This document shows positions 55,620 to 64,000 of a stretch of DNA of 64,000 nt, in pieces; the first letter of the stretch is position 1, and the number at the start of each line of letters is the position of its first letter. Origin of the DNA: Nocardia sp. NBC_00565 (lineage in GTDB: Bacteria; Actinomycetota; Actinomycetes; Mycobacteriales; Mycobacteriaceae); the NCBI RefSeq assembly GCF_036345915.1, contig NZ_CP107785.1:6324001-6388000 (forward strand), given 5' to 3'. A model generated the notes under the pieces. The model was not told where the DNA came from. It saw only the letters and a list, made by a program, of their open reading frames with translations, and did no database searches. A program made the position numbers and the translations under genes.

Positions 55620-56552
55620 TCAGCGCTTCCCGTGTGTGTCGCTGATGACCCGGGCACCTGATACGGGGCCGCTGGCGATGCGGACGCTTCGGCACACACC
55701 TGCACCGGCGAGTTCCGCCGCCACCGCCACCGCGGCATCCTCGCTGTCGCAGAGGAACGCGCACGTCGGGCCGGAGCCGGAGACCAAGCCGGCGAGTGCG
55801 CCGGCGCCGACGCCCGCGCGCAACGCCCGGCGCAGCTCCGGCTTCAGTGACAGTGCCGCCGCCTGCAGATCGTTACCCAGCAGCGGCGCAAGCTGTTTCG
55901 GATCACCCGAAGCCAGTGCCTGCATCAACGCCTGCGGCTGGCCGAGCCGGGGCGGAGCGCCGTTCTCGCGTAGTCGATCGAGTTCCGCGAAGACCGCGGG
56001 CGTGGACAACCCACCCTTGGCCAGCGCGAGCACCCAGTGAAAGGTATTGCGCGACAACACCGGAAGCAGCCGTTCACCACGACCGGTGCCGAGCGCCGTA
56101 CCCCCGTGCAGCGCGAACGGCACATCGCTGCCGAGTTCGGTCGCCACCGCGAACAGTTCGTCGCGGGTCAGTCCGACATCCCATAGTTCGTTCAGCCCGA
56201 CGAGCGCGGCGGCGGCATCGGCGCTGCCGCCCGCCATCCCACCGGCCACCGGAATGCCTTTGTTGATGACGATCTCCACCAGCGGCGCTCGCCCGGCCAG
56301 GTGCGCGACCCGCACCGCCGCCTTCCAGACCAGGTTGGTGCGATCGGTCGGCACCTCGTCAGCGCCTTCGCCGCTCACCCGGACGGCCAGCGCGGCGGCG
56401 GGCGCGATCTCCAGATCGTCGCTGAGCGATAGCGCTTGGAACACCGTGGTCAGGTCGTGGTAGCCGTCCGCGCGCAAGTCACCGACGCCGAGATGAAGGT
56501 TCACCTTGGACGGGGCGCGCACGACGACGGGACTTGGCACAACTGACAACAC
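55620..56552 (-). CDS. ispE: 4-diphosphocytidyl-2-C-methyl-D-erythritol kinase
   Basis: A 310-residue GHMP kinase of the MEP isoprenoid pathway. [28 protein letters not shown] is the typical opening, in parts. The ATP loop is [20 protein letters not shown], with the conserved GLNELW and the C-terminal [10 protein letters not shown]. The GTG at 56552 is chosen to give the family's usual length; no strong ribosome-binding site is visible and GTG 56540 is an alternative. In M. tuberculosis, ispE is directly beside ksgA; here a copper locus separates them. Confidence 0.92.
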   Translation of the reverse strand: MLSVVPSPVVVRAPSKVNLHLGVGDLRADGYHDLTTVFQALSLSDDLEIAPAAALAVRVSGEGADEVPTDRTNLVWKAAVRVAHLAGRAPLVEIVINKGIPVAGGMAGGSADAAAALVGLNELWDVGLTRDELFAVATELGSDVPFALHGGTALGTGRGERLLPVLSRNTFHWVLALAKGGLSTPAVFAELDRLRENGAPPRLGQPQALMQALASGDPKQLAPLLGNDLQAAALSLKPELRRALRAGVGAGALAGLVSGSGPTCAFLCDSEDAAVAVAAELAGAGVCRSVRIASGPVSGARVISDTHGKR

Positions 56553-56709
56553 GGTGCTCAAGCCTATCCGGTGGGTCCGACAGACGCGCAGCACGAGATG
56601 AGACATTCACCCACCATGTGTCGGACAGTTACAACAGCGCGCCACCTGTGGCATCGATCCGCGGGGACAGTGATGCAAGGTAGGGCCAGGCAACTCATAC
56701 TTGCACTAG

Positions 56710-56726
56710 ATACCCTTGGGGGGTAT
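56710..56726. promoter_or_regulatory. CsoR-type copper operator
   Basis: ATACCCTTGGGGGGTAT has perfect ATACCC/GGGTAT arms around a 5-bp centre. This matches the ATACCC...GGGTAT pattern bound by CsoR repressors, which leave the DNA when Cu(I) binds. It lies 60 bp before the CopZ-like gene; a half-site ATACCCCC follows at 56746. No csoR gene is in the window. Confidence 0.75.
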
Positions 56727-56786
56727 GTTTCTTGTCGTGTCGGAGATACCCCCGCACCGTATGATCGAAATGCGAAGGAGTCGGAG

Positions 56787-56993
56787 ATGGCCACGAGCAC
56801 TTACACCGTCACGGGAATGACCTGCGGACATTGCGTCAGTTCGGTCAAGACCGAGATCGGCAAGATCGATGGCGTGACCAGTGTGGACGTCGACCTCGCC
56901 ACCGGCGCCGTCCGGGTGGACAGCGCGGCTCCGCTCGCCGCTGCCGATATCGCCGCCGCCGTGGACGAAGCGGGGTACGAGGTCGCCGTCTGA
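56787..56993 (+). CDS. Heavy-metal-associated (HMA) domain copper chaperone, CopZ-like
   Basis: A 68-residue cytosolic protein consisting of one HMA domain. It has the metal site GMTCGHC (residues 10-16), the usual VKTEIGKIDGVTSVDVDL and the C-terminal EAGYEV. It carries Cu(I) to efflux pumps or to CsoR. The ATG has GAAGGAG upstream, and a CsoR-type box lies 60 bp before it. It overlaps or abuts the damaged secreted-protein gene that follows. Confidence 0.92.
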   Translation: MATSTYTVTGMTCGHCVSSVKTEIGKIDGVTSVDVDLATGAVRVDSAAPLAAADIAAAVDEAGYEVAV

Positions 56994-57560
56994 TACCGGC
57001 CCGGCTGACGTTCGCCGCGGTCGGTGGCGGACTCGTCGCGCTGTTCGGTGTCACGCTCGGAATCGTCGCCCCGGTGGGCGATCCGGCCGGGCCGACACCG
57101 GACCACGGCGCGATACCGTCTCCCGCGCAGGATGCCGGGCTGTCGGATTCGCGATCCGGTTACCCCCTGACCGCACCCGCGGAGCCGAATCGAGCCGGGC
57201 ACCTGCGTTTCGGATCACCGGACCGGACGCCAGCTCCGGTCACCCGATTCACCGTACAGCGCGGCGGCACGCCGGTGACCGACCTCGAACCGCATCTGGG
57301 CGCCTACGCACATCTGGTCGCGTTGCGCGCCAACGACCTTGCCTACCTGCACGTTCATCCGCAAGGTGAAATCGGCCGCACACCAGCCGATCCGGAGTCA
57401 TCTTCCATACACATGCCCCGAGTGCGGGCGCATATCGGCTGTATCTAGACTTCTCACACAGCGGTGCCGTGCACAGTGCGGAATTCATGTGCACGCCGAA
57501 TCATCCACAGCGCCATCCACATCCAATGATGGGCAACATTCGGGTGGCGGTCACCCCTGA
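56990..57560 (+). pseudogene. Frameshifted secreted copper-locus protein
   Basis: Three reading frames together give one protein of about 187 residues. Frame A (from 56990) has a membrane/signal helix, then RFTVQRGGTPVTDLEPHLGA and LVALRANDLAYLHVHPQG. Near 57400 the likeness moves to a second frame (FHTHAPSAGAYRLYLDFSHS and AVHSAEF). At about 57487 it moves again, to VHAESSTAPSTSNDGQ and SGGGHP ending at 57558-57560. Each shift equals a 2-bp gain or 1-bp loss. Intact relatives often follow copZ in actinobacteria. The gene is a pseudogene or contains assembly errors. The start is unclear; CTG 56990 abuts the CopZ stop. Confidence 0.72.
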
Positions 57561-57690
57561 CCTTGCCGCCGACCAGCGCTCGATCGGGCTGGCAAACGGC
57601 GGGGTGACCTGCGCCTTTGGCACGAGCAGCGGCTCGATCGCATCGACGGGGGCTGCCGAGCTCCTCGATGTCGCCACGAAAAGGCAAATG

Positions 57691-58608
57691 TCAGGTATCC
57701 ACAATCTGTTTCGGCGCGGCCGCCGTCGGAGCCTGGGCGGCCAGACGGACGAAGGCCGCAGTGTCGAGAGTTTCGCCGCGGGCGGTCGGAGCGATGCCTG
57801 CGGCGACCAGGCGGCGTTCGGCCTCGGCGGGTGAACCTGCCCAACCACCGAGGGCCGCGCGAAGCGTCTTGCGGCGCTGGGCGAAGGCGGCGTCGACGAC
57901 CTCGTAGACGCGGCGTCGGTGCGCGGCGTCCATCGGCCATGGCGGTTCGGCGTAGCGCTCGATGCGGACCAGGCCGGAATCGACGCGTGGAACCGGCCAG
58001 AAGACCTGAGTGCCGACCGCGCCGGCTCGGCGCACGGTGCCGAAGAAGCCCGCCTTCACACTGGGGACGCCGTAGATGCGACTGCCCGGCTCGGCGGCGA
58101 GGCGGTCCGCCACCTCGGCCTGCACCATCACCAATGAGGTTGTGATACTGGGCAATTCGGCCAGCAGGTGGAGCAGCACCGGTACCGCGACGTTGTAGGG
58201 CAGATTCGCGACCAGCGCCGACGGTTCCACCGGCAGATCCCCCGCCCGAACCCGCAGCGCGTCGGCCTCGACCACCTTCAGCTGCCCGGCCAGTTCCGGC
58301 GCGCGTTCGGCGACCGTCACCGGAAGATGCCGCGCGAGAACAGGATCGATCTCGACCGCGACGACCGAATCGACCACATCCAGCAGCGCCAAGGTCAGCG
58401 AGCCGAGCCCGGGCCCGACCTCGAGGACCGTGTCCTTACGCCCAACACCCGCGGCCGCGACAATGCGCCGCACCGTATTGGCGTCGTGCACGAAGTTCTG
58501 CCCGAGCGTCTTGGTCGGCCGCACGCCGAGCCGCTCGGCCAGCGCCCGCACTTCGGCGGGCCCGAGCAACGCGGCGCTCCCACGAGCGGAGATATCGGGT
58601 TCGGACAC
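57691..58608 (-). CDS. ksgA: 16S rRNA (adenine1518-N6/adenine1519-N6)-dimethyltransferase
   Basis: A 305-residue SAM-dependent rRNA methyltransferase that dimethylates two adjacent adenines in helix 45 and aids 30S maturation. Signatures are [48 protein letters not shown], the adenine-binding [12 protein letters not shown] and [27 protein letters not shown] (read in parts). The start is a GTG; the longer open frame upstream is not homologous-looking. It overlaps neither neighbour. Confidence 0.95.
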   Translation of the reverse strand: MSEPDISARGSAALLGPAEVRALAERLGVRPTKTLGQNFVHDANTVRRIVAAAGVGRKDTVLEVGPGLGSLTLALLDVVDSVVAVEIDPVLARHLPVTVAERAPELAGQLKVVEADALRVRAGDLPVEPSALVANLPYNVAVPVLLHLLAELPSITTSLVMVQAEVADRLAAEPGSRIYGVPSVKAGFFGTVRRAGAVGTQVFWPVPRVDSGLVRIERYAEPPWPMDAAHRRRVYEVVDAAFAQRRKTLRAALGGWAGSPAEAERRLVAAGIAPTARGETLDTAAFVRLAAQAPTAAAPKQIVDT

Positions 58609-58731
58609 GTCGCACAACGTATCAACCCCACCCGCGGCTCCCGAGCGGCGCACACCCGCTGACCGGATCGCGACACAGAATGTCCGATCAGCTCGTTGTG
58701 AGCGATTCCGCCACCGTCATACGCTCCGCCC

Positions 58732-60152
<1,421 letters not shown>

Positions 60153-60314
60153 TCAGGAGTCGACAACCGCAGAGTTCTCAGCGGCGGATATCAATATCAC
60201 AAACCGATATCGATGCCGCAGGTAAATCACAAAACATGTCGAGCAAAGTGACCTAGGACACACTTACCCGATCCAGCCCCCTTGCGCATCCGCGCGGCTG
60301 CGGATACCGCCGTT

Positions 60315-61142
60315 TCAGATTCCGTAAATGCGGCGAGCGTTCGCGGTGGTCGTTTTCGCGAGCTCCAACGGATCCTGTTCCCGCAATTCCGCGAGGGCGC
60401 GCACGGTGTACGGCAGGCAATACGGCTCATTGGGCGCACCGCGGTACGGATGCGGGGTCAGATACGGCGCGTCGGTCTCCACCAGAATCTGATCGGCGGG
60501 CACCACCTTGGCGGCCTCGCGCAATTCATGCGCATTCTTGAAACTCACCGTGCCGGAGAAGCTGAGGATGTAGCCCTCGGCCACACAGGACATCGCCATA
60601 TTGGTATCCGAGGAAAAGCAATGGAAGATCACGGCTTCCGGCGCGCCCTCGTCCAGCAATACCGTCAGTAGATCGTGGTCGGCCTCGCGGTTGTGGATCA
60701 TCAGCGGCTTGCGCATGCGCTTGGCAAGATCAATATGCCAGCGGAAACCTTCGACCTGATCCTCGATATCGGCGCAGCCATCGAGCTTGCCCGGCCAGTA
60801 GTAGTCCAGGCCGGTTTCGCCGATCGCGACCACGCGCGGGTCGGCGGCCAAACGCTCCAGTTCAGCCTTGGCCGCGTCGTCCAGCGCGTTCGCGCGCGTC
60901 GGATGCAGGGCGACGGCGGCGAAGACCCGGCGGTCCCAGTTCGCCGCTCGCACGGCCCACTGCGCGGCGGCCAGATCGTCGGCGACGGTGACCACCTGAC
61001 CGACACCTACCGAGGCTGCCCGGTCCACGATCACGGCCGTCGACTCCGCATCGGTCGCACCGCAGGCGTCCAGATGTGTGTGCGCGTCCACCAGCGGCGC
61101 GAGCGGTTCCGGCAGATCGGGCGCGGGACGCCGCGCACTCAT
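60315..61142 (-). CDS. tatD: TatD family metal-dependent hydrolase (3'-5' DNase)
   Basis: A 275-residue TIM-barrel hydrolase. Metal ligands are visible in VDAHTHLD, GETGLDYYW, MIHNREAD, IFHCFSSD and VETDAPYLTP. TatD enzymes are Mg2+-dependent nucleases. It is upstream of rpfB in the same leftward direction, 187 bp away. The intervening stretch (60129-60314) has two TCACAAA direct repeats but no structure I can name. Confidence 0.93.
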   Translation of the reverse strand: MSARRPAPDLPEPLAPLVDAHTHLDACGATDAESTAVIVDRAASVGVGQVVTVADDLAAAQWAVRAANWDRRVFAAVALHPTRANALDDAAKAELERLAADPRVVAIGETGLDYYWPGKLDGCADIEDQVEGFRWHIDLAKRMRKPLMIHNREADHDLLTVLLDEGAPEAVIFHCFSSDTNMAMSCVAEGYILSFSGTVSFKNAHELREAAKVVPADQILVETDAPYLTPHPYRGAPNEPYCLPYTVRALAELREQDPLELAKTTTANARRIYGI

Positions 61143-61246
61143 CGGCGGGCTCCGGCGAAGCCGAACACGGGCCCGGGCCGGCGGCGAGCGCGTGCGGGGA
61201 TATTCACGTGAGCGTCGGAATCCACGCGCATTACAGTAGACACACC

Positions 61247-61326
61247 ATGAGCGAGCGAAGCGAGCGATCTATCAATACAGCCGACTTGTCGGTCATGCCG
61301 GAGCTGAGCGCCAGCGAGGCGCAGGC
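61247..61326 (+). repeat. Dispersed start-proximal repeat, copy 2
   Basis: An 80-bp segment opens with ATGAGCGAGCGAAGCGAGCG and ends with GCCAGCGAGGCGCAGGC, directly before the metG ATG. Its ends match copy 1 at 34927-35003, while the middle differs. As in copy 1, the early ATG is not in frame with the gene. Confidence 0.65.
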
Positions 61327-62886
61327 ATGAGCGACGTCGACCGCCCCGCCTTCTACATCACCACGGCCATCGCATACCCGAACGGTGCGCCGCACATCGG
61401 GCATGCCTACGAGTACATCTCGGCCGATGCCCTCGCCCGCTTCAAGCGGCTCGACGGTTATGACGTGTTCTTCATGACCGGCACCGATGAGCACGGGCAG
61501 AAGATGCAGCAGACGGCGCTCGCCGAGGGCGTGCCGGTGGAGGAGCTCGCAGCGCGCAACTCCGATGTGTTCGAGGCGATGGACAAGGCGCTCGACATCT
61601 CCTTCGACCGCTTCATCCGCACCACCGACGACGACCACCAGGTGGCCAGCTTCGCGATCTGGGAGCGGATGCTCGCCAACGGCGATATCTACCTGGACAA
61701 CTACTCCGGGTGGTATTCGGTGCGCGACGAGGCGTTCTACACCGAGGAAGAGACGACGCTGCTCGACGACGGCACCCGGATCTCGACCGAGTCCAAGACG
61801 CCGGTCACCTGGACCGAGGAGTCGAACTACTTCTTCCGGCTGTCCAACTACCAGGACAAGCTGCTCGCGCTCTACGACGAGCACCCCGAATTCATCGCGC
61901 CCGCAACGGCTCGCAACGAAATGGTGAGCTATGTCAAGGCGGGTCTGAAGGACCTGTCCATCTCGCGCACCACCTTCGACTGGGGTGTGCCGGTACCCGG
62001 CCATCCCGATCATGTGATGTACGTGTGGGTGGACGCGCTGACCAACTACCTCACCGGTGTCGGCTTCCCGGATACGGAATCCGCCGCGTTCCAGCGGTTC
62101 TGGCCCGCCGACGTGCACATCATCGGTAAGGACATCACCCGGTTCCACACCGTGTACTGGCCCGCGTTCCTGATGTCGGCCGGTATCGAGTTGCCGAAAC
62201 GCGTTTTCGTGCACGGGTTTCTGTACAACAAGGGCGAGAAGATGTCCAAGTCGGTCGGCAATGTCGTCGACCCGCTGGCGCTGGTGGACGAATACGGCGT
62301 GGACTCGGTCCGCTTCTTCCTGCTGCGCGAGATCTCCTACGGCCAGGACGGCAGCTACAGCCACGAGGCGATCGTCGGCCGGATCAATACCGATCTGGCC
62401 AATGAATTCGGAAATCTGGTGCAGCGCAGTCTGAAGCTGGTCGCGCGCGATTGCGGCGGCGTGGTGCCGACGCCGGGTGCGTTCACCGACGCCGACCGCG
62501 CCCTGCTCGACCGCGCCAACGGCCTGCTCGAGCGCTGCCGTACCGAATTCGATGCCCAGCAAATGCATTTGGCGCTGGAGGCGATCTGGCTGACGCTCGG
62601 CGAGGCGAACAAGTACTTCTCCGCCGAGGCACCGTGGGCGCTGGCCAAGGCCGGTACCGAGGAATCGCTGGCGCGTGAGGCCACGGTGCTGTACGTGACC
62701 ATCGAGATGTTGCGCATCGTCGCCATCCTGGTTCAGCCGGTGCTGCCCGAATCCGCGGGCAAGATCCTGGACCTGCTGGCCACGCCGAATCGCACCTTCG
62801 CCGATATCGCGACACCGCTGGTCCCCGGTACGCCGCTGCCGGCGCCGGAGGCGGTCTACCCGCGCTACGTGGAGCCGAAGAACTGA
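61327..62886 (+). CDS. metG: Methionyl-tRNA synthetase
   Basis: A 519-residue class I synthetase, the short mycobacterial type without the C-terminal tRNA-binding EMAP domain. The HIGH motif is PHIGHAYEY and the KMSKS loop is [10 protein letters not shown], with [11 protein letters not shown] between. The zinc-knuckle insert is reduced ([10 protein letters not shown] without four Cys), as in MetRS group 2. Its ATG directly follows a dispersed repeat. A strong hairpin follows the stop. Confidence 0.97.
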   Translation: MSDVDRPAFYITTAIAYPNGAPHIGHAYEYISADALARFKRLDGYDVFFMTGTDEHGQKMQQTALAEGVPVEELAARNSDVFEAMDKALDISFDRFIRTTDDDHQVASFAIWERMLANGDIYLDNYSGWYSVRDEAFYTEEETTLLDDGTRISTESKTPVTWTEESNYFFRLSNYQDKLLALYDEHPEFIAPATARNEMVSYVKAGLKDLSISRTTFDWGVPVPGHPDHVMYVWVDALTNYLTGVGFPDTESAAFQRFWPADVHIIGKDITRFHTVYWPAFLMSAGIELPKRVFVHGFLYNKGEKMSKSVGNVVDPLALVDEYGVDSVRFFLLREISYGQDGSYSHEAIVGRINTDLANEFGNLVQRSLKLVARDCGGVVPTPGAFTDADRALLDRANGLLERCRTEFDAQQMHLALEAIWLTLGEANKYFSAEAPWALAKAGTEESLAREATVLYVTIEMLRIVAILVQPVLPESAGKILDLLATPNRTFADIATPLVPGTPLPAPEAVYPRYVEPKN

Positions 62887-62896
62887 ATACGACAGA

Positions 62897-62917
62897 GCCC
62901 CCGAGATGATCGGGGGC
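62897..62917. terminator. Hairpin terminator between metG and the PEP-mutase-family gene
   Basis: GCCCCCGA and TCGGGGGC form a perfect 8-bp stem with a 5-nt loop (GATGA), 11 bp after the metG stop and just before the end of the convergent gene. It could serve both directions. A T-tract is absent. Confidence 0.6.
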
Positions 62918-62930
62918 CCTGCGGTATTGC

Positions 62931-63683
62931 TTACTTCCAGCGATCCAACAAGCGATTCATCTCGGCTGTCAGCGCCCATTGGAGCAGAGGTCCGAAACTG
63001 ATGCGGCCGACGCCCTGATCGGCGAGGACGGCCCGATCGGATTCACCGGGCACCCCGACCACGCTGATCGGCCGCGGCAGTTCACTCGTCAGCCGCCGTA
63101 CGTCGGCGTCGTCGCGCGCCCCCGCGGGGAACAGGGAGTCCGCGCCCGCCTCGGCGGCCAGCCGCAGGCGCGCGATGGCGCGGTCGACGCGGTCGCTGTC
63201 GGCACCGTCCTTGCGCATGAACAGATCGGTGCGGGCGTTGACGACCACGTGCACGCCGGCGGCATCGGCGAATTGCCGCAGCCCGCGCACGAAATCGGCA
63301 TGCTCCTCAGCGGTGCGCAATCGACCGCCCTCGCTGTGCACCGTGTCCTCGATATTGAGGCCGATCGCGCCCGCCTCCAGTAGACCCTCGATCAACTGCG
63401 CGGGCTCGAGCCCGTACCCGGATTCGATATCGACCGAGACCGGCACGTCGACCGCGCCGGTGATCTGCCGCACGCGAGTCAGCAGCTCAGCGAACGTCAT
63501 ACCTTCCCTGTCGCTGCGCCCGACCGAATCGGCGACCGGATGACTACCCAGGGTCAGCGCCGAAAATCCCGCCGCCACAGCGACATTCGCCGACCACGCG
63601 TCCCATACCGTCGGAAAGACACCGGGATCGCCCGGGATATGCAATTCGAGAAATGCCTTCGCCTTGCTTTCCAAAGAGGTCAT
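62931..63683 (-). CDS. Isocitrate lyase/PEP mutase family protein
   Basis: A 250-residue TIM-barrel enzyme. VWDAWSANVAVAAGFSALTLGSHPVADSVGRSD carries the substrate-binding Ser-Asp region, and VDIESGYG and GLNIEDTVH hold the metal-binding Asp/Glu. VVVNARTDLFM follows. The family includes carboxyphosphonoenolpyruvate mutases, oxaloacetate decarboxylases and methylisocitrate lyases. The catalytic-loop Cys of lyases (KKCGH) is not seen, so a lyase of that type is unlikely. ATG 63683 was chosen; in-frame codons upstream lack support. Confidence 0.82.
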   Translation of the reverse strand: MTSLESKAKAFLELHIPGDPGVFPTVWDAWSANVAVAAGFSALTLGSHPVADSVGRSDREGMTFAELLTRVRQITGAVDVPVSVDIESGYGLEPAQLIEGLLEAGAIGLNIEDTVHSEGGRLRTAEEHADFVRGLRQFADAAGVHVVVNARTDLFMRKDGADSDRVDRAIARLRLAAEAGADSLFPAGARDDADVRRLTSELPRPISVVGVPGESDRAVLADQGVGRISFGPLLQWALTAEMNRLLDRWK

Positions 63684-63787
63684 GACACCGATCATCGTCC
63701 GGCCCGTGATCGATAGCACTATGACACTCCCCATCCACTCGCCCGAGTGTGTCCGCGACGGCGAGTCGCGCGACGAACTGTCGAGGA

Positions 63788-64000
63788 CTACTCGCCGCTC
63801 TCGCGACGCGACGTCAGCACAGCGTCGTAGAGTTCGCGTCGCGAGACCCCGGTTTCCGAGGCCACCTGGGCACAGGCGTCCTTGAGGCGAATACCTTCGG
63901 CGGTCAGCGATTCGACCTCGTCGACCAGATCGGCGGGGTCGGCCGGTGCGGGCTGCGCGCCCGCGAGGACAACGGTGATCTCGCCACGTGCCCCGTCGAC
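63788..64000 (-). CDS. rsmI: 16S rRNA (cytidine1402-2'-O)-methyltransferase RsmI, 3' part
   Basis: Read leftward from the window edge, the frame gives GARGEITVVLAGA, then a divergent spacer and EGIRLKDACAQVASETGVSRRELYDAVL to a TAG. This matches the C-terminal end of RsmI, which 2'-O-methylates C1402 in the 30S decoding centre. Only about 70 residues lie in the window; the SAM-binding domain lies beyond the right edge. In M. tuberculosis rsmI also lies near metG. Confidence 0.85.
   Translation of the reverse strand, partial: VDGARGEITVVLAGAQPAPADPADLVDEVESLTAEGIRLKDACAQVASETGVSRRELYDAVLTSRRESGE

Overview
The window is high-GC actinobacterial DNA, most likely from Nocardia or a close relative in the Mycobacteriales. 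Several gene blocks follow the Mycobacterium tuberculosis order Rv1007c-Rv1026 as I remember it: ppx2, DUF501, ftsB/divIC, eno and an lpqU-like lipoprotein, then mazG, mfd, a TetR gene, glmU and prs, then a pks16-like ligase, pth and rplY, and finally ispE, ksgA, rpfB, tatD, metG and rsmI. A complete ergothioneine locus, an RpfB factor and many GTG/TTG starts fit this placement. No database was searched; family names rest on motifs read in the translations.

Region 1 (1-5467) holds a VOC protein tail, a zinc metallopeptidase and the leftward lpqU-eno-ftsB-DUF501-ppx2 group. Region 2 (about 5.6-24.0 kb) is an accessory block sitting between lpqU and mazG. Its core is a probable iron-controlled metallophore locus. 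A leftward dipeptide/opine-type ABC importer (5605-10592) and a rightward set (10908-18082) diverge from a segment carrying two IdeR/DtxR-like iron boxes. The rightward genes encode a VioC-like Fe(II)/2-oxoglutarate oxygenase, an SbnB-like dehydrogenase, a PLP decarboxylase, an SbnA-like synthase, a MATE exporter and a stand-alone PEP-utiliser barrel. SbnA/SbnB imply 2,3-diaminopropionate chemistry, yet no NIS synthetase or NRPS is present in the window. TerD, a split-barrel flavoprotein, a Stealth phosphotransferase with a convergent cyclic-nucleotide phosphodiesterase, and a glycerol-dehydrogenase-like enzyme follow.

Region 3 (24.0-33.1 kb) is core: mazG-mfd, two TetR regulators (one like a gamma-butyrolactone receptor), tRNA-Gln, glmU-prs and a strong terminator. 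Region 4 (33.2-42.6 kb) has two related DUF4190 proteins, DUF2461, egtDCBA leftward, and egtE plus RNase Z diverging from egtA. Region 5 (42.6-48.2 kb) carries two abutting gene remnants and then the pks16-pth-rplY block, which is inverted relative to M. tuberculosis, followed by prfC.

Region 6 (48.2-57.6 kb) has a SnoaL-like protein, a DUF4393/DUF445/DUF4393 membrane module, an unusual 13-bp repeat cluster, an ABC-F protein, an LLM oxidoreductase behind two palindromes, ispE, and a copper locus (CsoR-like box, CopZ-like chaperone and a doubly frameshifted partner). Region 7 (57.7-64.0 kb) is core again: ksgA, rpfB, tatD, metG, a PEP-mutase-family enzyme and the 3' part of rsmI.
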